Source: UBA4729 sp039931245 (GTDB taxonomy: Bacteria > Patescibacteriota > Saccharimonadia > Saccharimonadales > UBA4665). Taken from it: 64,000 nt of DNA. This document shows positions 58,301 through 64,000 of the stretch, in pieces. Each line of letters opens with the position of its first letter. The stretch's first letter is position 1. The notes below the pieces were generated by a model, which was not told the origin of the DNA, did not search any database, and saw only the letters and a program-made list of their open reading frames with translations. Location: assembly GCA_039931245.1 (NCBI GenBank), contig JBDTSH010000014.1:1-64000 (forward strand), written 5' to 3'. Both the position numbers and the translations under genes were made by a program.

Positions 58301-58473
58301 AACTTGCCTTTCGGCAGGGTACTTAAGTAGGTTGCTTTACTGGCAATGCGGCTCATTTTGTTGGCCATCAGACGGTCGGTCAGGGAGCGATGGACTTTGA
58401 TGGTTTTGCCACTTTTAGTTGTAAAAGTATTCTTTGCGCGGCGGTTTCGCCCCGATCCTTTGGAAGCATTCAT
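55312..58473 (-). CDS. Class A penicillin-binding protein (PBP1A type)
   Basis: Bifunctional peptidoglycan synthase of 1053 residues. A basic cytoplasmic tail and membrane anchor (about 82-105), the GT51 glycosyltransferase domain (about 130-320, with catalytic Glu164 in VEDKNFYKHG and GGSTITQQLVK), then the transpeptidase with S456-S-F-K459, S524-R-N and K696-T-G-T-T. The last 250 residues contain beta-sandwich modules (TCDTSCTITATVTQG, an Ig-like stretch, and a fibronectin-III-like end, ATANFSWNNISGASAYKL) with paired cysteines. These extra domains may bind the wall or another cell. Convergent with the PIN-TRAM gene. Confidence 0.95.
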   Translation of the reverse strand: MNASKGSGRNRRAKNTFTTKSGKTIKVHRSLTDRLMANKMSRIASKATYLSTLPKGKFKRVLHRLQPKRVAQYWLSREGGIMALKIVGIAILIGFFMTIGLFAYFRKDLPKVKDIAGSDLGGSITYYDRTGSTVLWQDYDAIKRTPVDTKDITPFMKQATVAVEDKNFYKHGAFDVRGITRAATHDILGGGGSVQGGSTITQQLVKLNEQWTDNRTVTRKVKELILAVELEREYTKADILTGYLNIAPYGGVDYGVETAARDYFQTDAKNLTLPQAAMLAAIPQSPSYYSPYASARFNPAVTADSFNAPALLNRQHYILNQMAEQKYITQAQADEAKKVDILAQVHPQTPKYAGIKAPYFVLSAKAQLQEKYGATLVQRGGWKVTTTLDMNLQDKAESLVASNLRNVSRYGADEEAMVGEDVQTGQIVSLVGGTDFNNPDHGQDNYAAGILIPPGSSFKPYDYATMINDNNNVGAGSVLYDTQTVLPGYPCTNKQLPKNGGNCLTDYDFIYPGPLSLRYALGGSRNVPAVKAMLSASPNDTSTGHVTSINKVISTASAMMANSYDQQKNRSTYNCYGDEALTETTQCYGASAIGDGAFLHLDDHVNGLSTLARLGNAIPRTYILKITDAANHTKYQWTQPKVNQVIKADAAFIVNNMASDPNASYLPGSCTATDCTTLARGGYKFHRFQGWNFAVKTGTTNDGYDGLMTSWSNKYAVVSWVGNHTRHVTLTTSMENLTEPLTRGWMEYAHTGVKANNWVQPATIKTAPAFVVRNHIHFGDIEPSPTNDLYPGWYIGGTAAKTGSSQTTDKVSGKVATSCTPAYAKQTVTNGNAAFWNIDIFNGGKANIASANSSTTATAAAPTDDVHNCNDAPPVITLNAPDTCDTSCTITATVTQGTHALSDSQFPSFPGSVNFSLNGQSIKTEGVSDSPSTVSFTYNPTSSGAATLSATVTDSVLYQGTDTATINLVIAPQALTLNLDTHAGATANFSWNNISGASAYKLCVTGPGGACSTFPASPGAVTGLNKNKDYSANLTAIGGTNSTSNTVTWNSGP

Positions 58474-58575
58474 AAGTATAAGTCTAACTCCTCGTCAATT
58501 TCTTAGGCTCATTATAGCAAACAGCGACTATAAAAAGGCTATGTTTAGTGAAATCGCTACAGTTGTAACTCAGGT

Positions 58576-58603
58576 TTGCAGTCGTCTGGGGTTGGGCTAT
58601 ACT
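58576..58603 (+). promoter_or_regulatory. Promoter of tyrS
   Basis: TTGCAG (58576-58581) and TATACT (58598-58603) with 16 bp between them. The leader to the tyrS ATG is about 15 nt, with no clear Shine-Dalgarno. Confidence 0.6.
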
Positions 58604-58625
58604 TAAGAGCAATTAACCTAGCGAA

Positions 58626-59885
58626 ATGAGTTCTATGACCCTATCCGAAGAACTGGTGTGGCGCGGCCATATTAAAGACAAGACTTTTAGCGACGTGGCG
58701 TGGCTCGACACGCCCCGGACATTTTACCTGGGGGCGGATTGTTCTTCGGCCGACAGCCTCACCATCGGCAACTTGGCTATTTTTATGCTGGCTAAGCGCC
58801 TCAATGCGGCCGGTTGGAAAACGATTCTACTGGTCGGCGGTGCCACTAGTCTGATCGGTGATCCGGGTGGTAAAGACGATGAGCGCCAGATCAAAGACCG
58901 CGCTGAAATAGCCGCCAACGTCGCCGGCATAAAGCAGCAGGTCCAAAAACTATTCGCCGGCGCCGAGTTCACGCTGGTCGATAATTACGACTGGTTCAAG
59001 GCTATTAACTTTCTTGATTTTTTACGCGACGTCGGCAAATTGTACAGTATGACCGAGCTCGTGCAACGCGATTTTATCAGCGAACGGATGGGCGAGGGGG
59101 GCAGCGGTATTAGCTACGCCGAATTTAGCTACACCCTTATCCAGGGGTACGACTACTGGCAGCTCTACAAGGATTATGGTGTCGTTCTGCAAATTGGCGG
59201 CTCCGACCAGTGGGGCAACATGCTGTCGGGCGTGCCGCTGATTCGTAAAAAAGAGTCGGCCGAAGTTCACGCCTTGAGTGCACCGCTGATTCTCGATAAG
59301 ACGACTGGCAAGAAATTCGGCAAAAGCGAAGCGGGTGCCGTTTGGCTCGACCCCGCCCAGACCTCACCGACACAGTTCTATCAGTTCTGGATTAACACCG
59401 ATGATTTGGGGGTAGCCGATTACCTCAAAATCTACACCGACCTCGACCAAGCCGCCATCGCTGAGCTTATGGAGCAGCACATGGCCGAGCCCCAAGCCCG
59501 CACCGCCCAGCGGACACTCGCCCAAGAGGTAACGCGTTTAGTGCACGGCGCCGCCGCCGCCGCGACTGCCCAAGAAGTCACGGCCTACCTGACGGGCCAG
59601 GCGTCAATCGCCGCTGCCAGCGACGCCGCCTTAGAGGCGATTCGCCACGAATTGCCGAGTATCCAGTCGGCACCAACCAGTTCGATTATTGAGGCCCTCG
59701 TGAGCGCCAATTTGGCGCCGTCCAACTCCGAGGCGCGCCGTCTGATAGAGGGCAACGCGATTAGCCTTAACGGCATAAAATCGGTCCGCGAGAATTTCCA
59801 AGCCAGTGACTTTGTCAGTGGGCGTTTGCTGCTGCGCCGTGGTAAGGCCTTTAAGGACTCGGCCCTCGTCGAACTCGGCGATTAG
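58626..59885 (+). CDS. tyrS: Tyrosine-tRNA ligase
   Basis: Class I synthetase of 419 residues charging tRNA-Tyr. The HIGH-type motif appears as SADSLTIGNL (about 38-47), QIGGSDQWGNM is the tyrosine-specific loop, and KFGKS (about 225-229) is the KMSKS equivalent. The C-terminal S4 domain (about 355-419, LVSANLAPSNSEARRLIEGNAISLN) binds the tRNA. ATG at 58626 with another ATG three codons later. Own promoter as noted. Confidence 0.97.
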   Translation: MSSMTLSEELVWRGHIKDKTFSDVAWLDTPRTFYLGADCSSADSLTIGNLAIFMLAKRLNAAGWKTILLVGGATSLIGDPGGKDDERQIKDRAEIAANVAGIKQQVQKLFAGAEFTLVDNYDWFKAINFLDFLRDVGKLYSMTELVQRDFISERMGEGGSGISYAEFSYTLIQGYDYWQLYKDYGVVLQIGGSDQWGNMLSGVPLIRKKESAEVHALSAPLILDKTTGKKFGKSEAGAVWLDPAQTSPTQFYQFWINTDDLGVADYLKIYTDLDQAAIAELMEQHMAEPQARTAQRTLAQEVTRLVHGAAAAATAQEVTAYLTGQASIAAASDAALEAIRHELPSIQSAPTSSIIEALVSANLAPSNSEARRLIEGNAISLNGIKSVRENFQASDFVSGRLLLRRGKAFKDSALVELGD

Positions 59886-59922
59886 GGAATATTGGCCAGC
59901 CTGATATACTTAAACATAACCT

Positions 59923-60708
59923 ATGTCTGATTCACCCAATCTCCCCGACAAACATAAAAAACGCGCCGACCAGTACAATGATCCCACGCATAACTACCTC
60001 CATTACTGGGATGGTCGCGACTATGAGCACGCCGCCGAAGAAATTGCCCTCAAAAAATTATTGCGCGGCAAGCATTTTCAAACGGCCATCGACATCGGTG
60101 GTGGCTATGGTCGATTGTGTGTCTTTCTCGAGCATTACGCTAAAAAAGTTATTTTGGCAGAACCCAGTCAGCAGCAGCTCGATATTGCCGTGGAGTTTTT
60201 GAAAGATCACCCCGAAATCGACCGCGTCTTGACCCAGGCCGACGACCTTAAGTTTGCCGACGGTTCGGCCGACCTGATCACGATGATCCGCGTCATGCAC
60301 CATTTGCCCGATCCCCGTAATGAATTTGGAGAGATCGCCCGGGTCTTGAGCGACGAGGGATTTGCTATTATTGAAGTCGCTAACTACTTGCACGCCCGCA
60401 ACCGGCTTAAACATCTGATGCGCGGCGAGCGCATGCCCGTCAAACCGGTCGACATTCGGTCTAAGATTAATCAGCGTGACGACGAGATTCCGTTCGTCAA
60501 CCACAACCCCCGCACCGTCATCCGTCAGCTCGAGCTGGCTGGTCTGCGAGTCGAATCGACCTTGTCAGTCTCCAATTTACGGAGTACCCGCTTGAAGCAG
60601 ATCATCCCCCACAAAATCCTGATCGCCACTGAACACGTCCTCCAACGCCCGCTGGCCAGCAGCTACTTCGGTCCCAGTATTTTCCTGCTCGTCCGCAAAG
60701 CGAGCTAA
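59923..60708 (+). CDS. Class I SAM-dependent methyltransferase
   Basis: A 261-residue Rossmann methyltransferase with AIDIGGGYGRLCVFLEHYA (motif I, about 54-72), VILAEPSQQQLDIA (motif II), LITMIRVMHHLPDPRNE (motif IV) and FAIIEVANYLHARNRLKH. The C-terminal half (RLKHLMRGERMPVKPVDIRSK) is basic and ends in a hydrophobic STRLKQIIPH. It may act on a lipid, quinone-like or small molecule; family members with this HHL motif are common in unknown pathways. A TATACT and a TAAACA hexamer lie 13 and 7 nt before the ATG. No linked pathway gene. Confidence 0.85.
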   Translation: MSDSPNLPDKHKKRADQYNDPTHNYLHYWDGRDYEHAAEEIALKKLLRGKHFQTAIDIGGGYGRLCVFLEHYAKKVILAEPSQQQLDIAVEFLKDHPEIDRVLTQADDLKFADGSADLITMIRVMHHLPDPRNEFGEIARVLSDEGFAIIEVANYLHARNRLKHLMRGERMPVKPVDIRSKINQRDDEIPFVNHNPRTVIRQLELAGLRVESTLSVSNLRSTRLKQIIPHKILIATEHVLQRPLASSYFGPSIFLLVRKAS

Positions 60709-60736
60709 ACGCTAGAGGGCAGCGGCCCGCGCCATG

Positions 60737-60742
60737 TATACT
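60737..60742 (+). promoter_or_regulatory. -10 element (TATACT) of recG, leaderless geometry
   Basis: TATACT, preceded by TG (extended -10), ends 7 nt before the recG ATG at 60749. Confidence 0.6.
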
Positions 60743-60748
60743 CGATAG

Positions 60749-62785
60749 ATGACACTCACGACGGAGATTACCTATTTGCCGGGCATTGGTCCGGCCCTGG
60801 CGACAAAGTTTGGCTATTTGGGGATTGCGACATTGGCCGACCTGGTGGACTACTTGCCGCGGCGCTATGATGATTTCTCCAGCCTTATGTCGGCCAGCCA
60901 GCTGCAACCGGGTCTAGTCACACTGGAGGCAACTATCCAGAGCGTCACCGGACACTACGCCCGGCGCGGTATGCATCTTACCGAAGCGATTGCCGCCGAT
61001 GATACCGGCAGTATCCGATTGATCTGGTTTAACCAGCCGTACCGAGCGACGGCTATCAAACGTGATCAAGCGTATTATATTTCCGGCCAATACGAATTGA
61101 GCCACCAGCGCTTTAGTATTATGAATCCGAGTTTGGAATTGGTGTCTGACTTCCCGGTCAACACGGCCCGCATCTTACCGATCTACCGTGAAACTAAAGG
61201 CCTGACGTCGCGCCTGATTCGTGCTGCCGTGGCCCGGACGATGCCGCTGATTAAGTCTTTGCCGGAGACATTGCCGGACTGGATCGTCAAAGAGCAAAAA
61301 TTAATGAGCCGGGCGGCTGCCGTCCAAGCGATGCACTTCCCGGAGTCGACTGCCCAGCTCGCCGCCGCCCAAGAGAGGTTCGGTTTCGAGGAGGTGTTTC
61401 GTTTGGCTTTGGCCAGCTTGCTCAACAAACAAGCTAACCAGCACGAGCATGCTTTAGTTATTCCCTTCAATGAAAGCCTGGCCCGCGACTTTGTCGGCCA
61501 CCTGCCGTTCACGCTGACCGACGCCCAGCGCCGGGTCATCTGGCAGATTTACCAAGACCTGCAGAAGCCCCAACCGATGAACCGGCTGATTGAGGGTGAC
61601 GTGGGGGCGGGCAAGACGGTGGTGGCCGTCATGGCCGCTCTGATGGCTCTGGAGCAGGGTTGGCAGGTCGCCCTGATGGCCCCGACCGAACTGTTGGCCC
61701 GCCAGCACGCCGATACCTTATATAAGTTGCTGCAACCGCTCGGCCGGGAGTCGGCCGTCGATTTACTGGTGGGCAGCCTTAAACCGGCCCAAAAAAGCCG
61801 CGCCCGGGCCGCCATCGCCAGCGGCGACGCCCAATTTATTGTCGGCACTCAAGCTTTAATTCAGGAAACGGTGGCCCTGCCGCAGCTCGCCCTCGTCATC
61901 ATCGACGAGCAGCACCGTTTTGGTGTCGATCAACGCAAAGCCCTTCAAGTCAAAGCCGGCCATATGCCCCACGTCTTGAGCTTGACCGCGACGCCGATAC
62001 CGCGCAGCCTGGCTCTGACCTTGTACGGGGAGCTCGATATTTCGATCCTCGCCGACAAACCACCCGGCCGGCTGCCGATTATCACTGAAATTATCTCGCC
62101 TAATTCTCGGGCGCAAGTTTACGGCGCGGTGGCGGAACAACTCGAAGCCGGTCGCCAAATGTTCGTCGTCTGTCCGCTGATTGGTGAATCGGATACTCTT
62201 AAAGTGCGCTCGGCCGAAGTTGTCTATGAGGAGTTCAGCCGCCAAGACTTTAAAAAGTGGCGAATTGGGCTGCTGCACGGCAGGCTCAAAGCCGATGACA
62301 AAGCCGCTGTCATGGCCCAGTTTGTGGCCCATGAGCTTGATATATTGGTGGCGACGACCGTGATCGAAGTCGGCGTCGATGTCCCCAATGCGACGGTGAT
62401 GATGTTGGAGGGCGCCGAACGTTTTGGCTTGGCCCAGATTCACCAGCTGCGTGGCCGGGTCGGGCGGGCTGCCGACCAAGGTTATTGCTATCTGCTGCTC
62501 AGTGAATCCACCGCGCCGAGCCGTCGCTTGCGGGCCCTGGAAAGCTCCAATGACGGTTTTAAATTGGCCGAACTCGATCTGGAACTGCGCGGCCCCGGCG
62601 CTATCTATGGCAGTATGCAGCACGGGGAGCTCGACTTGCGCGTGGCTAAATTGAGCGACGCTCGTCTCATCGCCCGGGCCCGCGGGAGTGCCCAGGAATT
62701 TCTCGATAAGTCGGAAAATTTGCTACACTATAAGGAGTTAGCCGCTCACGTCACCCGATTGCGGACCGTCACCAACCTAAACTAA
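60749..62785 (+). CDS. recG: ATP-dependent DNA helicase RecG
   Basis: Reverses stalled replication forks and migrates branched DNA. The 678 residues have the N-terminal wedge/OB region (about 1-150; LPGIGPALATKFGYLG, LADLVDYLPRRYDD), helicase domain 1 with Walker A GDVGAGKTV (about 285-293), motif II IIDEQH, and domain 2 with ATTVIEVGVDVPNATVMMLEGAERFGL and QLRGRVGRAADQG. The C-terminal ends with RLRTVTN. Length is normal. Leaderless-type promoter as noted. Confidence 0.97.
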   Translation: MTLTTEITYLPGIGPALATKFGYLGIATLADLVDYLPRRYDDFSSLMSASQLQPGLVTLEATIQSVTGHYARRGMHLTEAIAADDTGSIRLIWFNQPYRATAIKRDQAYYISGQYELSHQRFSIMNPSLELVSDFPVNTARILPIYRETKGLTSRLIRAAVARTMPLIKSLPETLPDWIVKEQKLMSRAAAVQAMHFPESTAQLAAAQERFGFEEVFRLALASLLNKQANQHEHALVIPFNESLARDFVGHLPFTLTDAQRRVIWQIYQDLQKPQPMNRLIEGDVGAGKTVVAVMAALMALEQGWQVALMAPTELLARQHADTLYKLLQPLGRESAVDLLVGSLKPAQKSRARAAIASGDAQFIVGTQALIQETVALPQLALVIIDEQHRFGVDQRKALQVKAGHMPHVLSLTATPIPRSLALTLYGELDISILADKPPGRLPIITEIISPNSRAQVYGAVAEQLEAGRQMFVVCPLIGESDTLKVRSAEVVYEEFSRQDFKKWRIGLLHGRLKADDKAAVMAQFVAHELDILVATTVIEVGVDVPNATVMMLEGAERFGLAQIHQLRGRVGRAADQGYCYLLLSESTAPSRRLRALESSNDGFKLAELDLELRGPGAIYGSMQHGELDLRVAKLSDARLIARARGSAQEFLDKSENLLHYKELAAHVTRLRTVTNLN

Positions 62786-62844
62786 ACGATCGACGGGTGT
62801 CGCGCCGACTAGCCAACTTTTGCTAATGTAACACCGACTGGCCC

Positions 62845-63633
62845 ATGTACGCTATCATATTTCACGCTCATCAGAAGATTAACCGCGTCGCGTATCGCCA
62901 CTTTAAACACTTGCAGCCCGAGGCCTACTTTCCTAGTATTCGCCAGATCCTGCAGTTTGAGGGCCGCCATGGTCCCGATGCTTCGCAACTTAAAAAGCCC
63001 GGCTTAAGCGAGCAACCCTGGCACTTTGTTGACCCGCTGAACCGGGCTGACGTCGATTTGCACGGTTTGATTGACGGCCACTATAAAGCGCTGGTGACGG
63101 CCCTCCGCGCCCGGGACGAGATTCGTAGTGCCTTTGAGGCTGCGTGGTTGGCCCACGCTTTAGTCGACGGCCTGACTCCCGCCCATCACTATCCGTACGA
63201 AGAAGAGCTGGAGGAATTGCGCGGTGAGGATCGCCATAGCCGGCAAGGTTTATTGGGCCGTGGTTTTGTGCACGGCGATACGCTCCTGCAATCGATCAAA
63301 CGCAGCCTGCAACTAGTCGGGCCGCGCGGCCTGCTGACGACCCACGCCATGTTTGAGGCCGGCGCCTATGCCCTGATGGTGCCGTTGCCCTTAAATCATG
63401 CCTTACCCTCGCCGCGCGATATCGACATCGTTTCGGCCCAGGGCGTCGTCGGGCTTTTCAAACAGCTGGCTGAAGAAATCGCCAATTTCAAAATATATAT
63501 TCGTTTTATCGAGCGCGGTTGGACCCACACGGTGAGCCGCGACATCCGCCGCGAACTGGCACCGCGCATGGTACGCATGGTGCTCCTAGCCTGGTACAGC
63601 GCGGCCCGCGAGGCCGAGCAGGCGACGTCGTGA
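62845..63633 (+). CDS. Helical histidine-rich protein, phospholipase C/P1 nuclease-like by motif
   Basis: A 262-residue soluble, largely helical protein with many His residues in spaced positions: IIFHAHQKI, EGRHGPD, WHFVDP, LIDGHYK, AAWLAHALVDGLTPAHHYPYEEE and HSRQ. The WLAHALVDGLTPAHHY stretch resembles the metal-site segment of the zinc phospholipase C/P1 nuclease fold. This is a guess from residue spacing and I give it weakly. Directly upstream of rsmD with a 4 bp overlap (GTGA). A TAATGT hexamer lies about 15 nt ahead of the ATG. Probably conserved in relatives but no name is known to me. Confidence 0.65.
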   Translation: MYAIIFHAHQKINRVAYRHFKHLQPEAYFPSIRQILQFEGRHGPDASQLKKPGLSEQPWHFVDPLNRADVDLHGLIDGHYKALVTALRARDEIRSAFEAAWLAHALVDGLTPAHHYPYEEELEELRGEDRHSRQGLLGRGFVHGDTLLQSIKRSLQLVGPRGLLTTHAMFEAGAYALMVPLPLNHALPSPRDIDIVSAQGVVGLFKQLAEEIANFKIYIRFIERGWTHTVSRDIRRELAPRMVRMVLLAWYSAAREAEQATS

Positions 63634-64000
63634 GAGTTATCGCCGGCCGACTCGGTGGCCGTTTGTTCAATTCCCCCGGCACTGACCGCACCCATCCCAT
63701 GAGCGACAAAATTCGCGGTGCCTTGTTCAACACCCTCGGTGACATTAGTTATTTGCGTCTGCTCGATGCCTTCACCGGCAGCGGCGCCTTGGCGTTTGAA
63801 GCCCTCAGCCGCGGTGCCAGTCACGTCACTGCTCTCGATGTCGACGCCAATGCCATCGCGACCGTTATTAAAAATGCCAGCCAACTGGCGCTGGGCGGCG
63901 AGCTCAAGCCGATACGGGTGAACGCCGCCGCCTGGCTGCAGACCTCGCCGGTCGATACCTTCTTTGACATCGTGCTGTGTGATCCTCCCTATGACGACCC
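63630..64000 (+). CDS. rsmD: 16S rRNA (guanine(966)-N2)-methyltransferase RsmD, 3' end cut by window
   Basis: RsmD methylates G966 in 16S rRNA. The visible 123 residues start with GTG overlapping the upstream stop, then VRVIAGRLGGRLFNSP, the RxTxDKIRGALFNTL block (HPMSDKIRGALFNTLG), LDAFTGSGALAFEALSRGA (motif I) and the catalytic CDPPYDD (motif IV). The last 50 or so residues lie beyond the window. Confidence 0.93.
   Translation, partial: MRVIAGRLGGRLFNSPGTDRTHPMSDKIRGALFNTLGDISYLRLLDAFTGSGALAFEALSRGASHVTALDVDANAIATVIKNASQLALGGELKPIRVNAAAWLQTSPVDTFFDIVLCDPPYDD

Noticed and set aside
1..64000. Search for TGA recoding (as in some CPR lineages)
   Set aside because: TGA ends pheS, grx and others at normal family lengths, and no ORF is interrupted by in-frame TGA.
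1..64000. Search for tRNA, rRNA, CRISPR arrays, IS elements and phage genes
   Set aside because: All spacers are short and none shows cloverleaf sequence, direct repeats, terminal inverted repeats or transposase motifs by eye. A covariance-model scan would be needed to exclude small RNAs.

Overview
The window is a gene-dense bacterial chromosome segment, GC-rich by eye, with about 59 protein genes, almost no spacer DNA, and no rRNA, tRNA, CRISPR array, transposase or prophage gene that I can recognise. The best fit is a Candidatus Saccharibacteria (TM7, Patescibacteria/CPR) genome. The evidence is a PheS with a four-cysteine insertion, a transketolase split into two genes, GatCAB with an extra membrane protein gene inside the operon, no amino-acid, nucleotide or lipid biosynthesis operons, and many small proteins of no recognised family. 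TGA is used as a stop (pheS, grx), so this is not one of the CPR lineages that recode TGA. The lineage is inferred; there is no 16S gene here to prove it.

Layout. 1-5 kb: end of a polytopic membrane protein gene, rmuC, a glucosylglycerate-hydrolase-like glycosidase and yajQ. 5-12 kb: pheS, a 29-codon micro-ORF, pheT, a glycine-rich Tim44-like membrane protein and an ABC exporter. 12-17.6 kb: two Nudix hydrolases, a membrane-anchored FKBP, glutaredoxin, thioredoxin reductase, a ferredoxin-reductase-like flavoprotein, GDPD and pyrophosphatase. 17.6-24.2 kb: a central-carbon cluster (gap, rpiB, rpe-like, transketolase N and C halves, class II aldolase, PfkB kinase) with two small membrane protein genes wedged in. 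24-29 kb: an unknown 415-residue protein, a LOG-family protein, uvrB and an alpha/beta-hydrolase-like protein. 29-39.5 kb: gatC-gatA-(TM protein)-gatB, galU, two small membrane/coiled-coil proteins, dnaE and a CAP-domain protein. 39.5-49.3 kb: an abundant-looking secreted protein with its own strong promoter and terminator, a SpoU methyltransferase, a PilB-type ATPase, a tandem pair of WhiB-like proteins, rplS, rnhB, a degenerate YraN, an M1 aminopeptidase and nusA. 49.3-64 kb: clpC behind a perfect CIRCE operator, a membrane HExxH protein, radA, PIN-TRAM, a class A PBP, tyrS, a methyltransferase, recG, a helical histidine-rich protein and the start of rsmD.

Three themes stand out. First, many genes have a -10 hexamer (TATACT, TACAAT or similar) ending exactly 7 nt before the start codon, which predicts leaderless mRNAs at a dozen loci on both strands; other genes have ordinary Shine-Dalgarno leaders. 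Second, two adjacent genes encode proteins with the C-Xn-C-X2-C-X5-C iron-sulfur signature of WhiB regulators, a family classically actinobacterial, which matters because known Saccharibacteria live on Actinobacteria. Third, regulatory detail is dense: a terminator hairpin at the transcription start of nusA, CIRCE on clpC, a palindrome bracketing the grx promoter, symmetric divergent -10 elements, and two coupled micro-ORFs that both begin M-x-Q-P-N-K.
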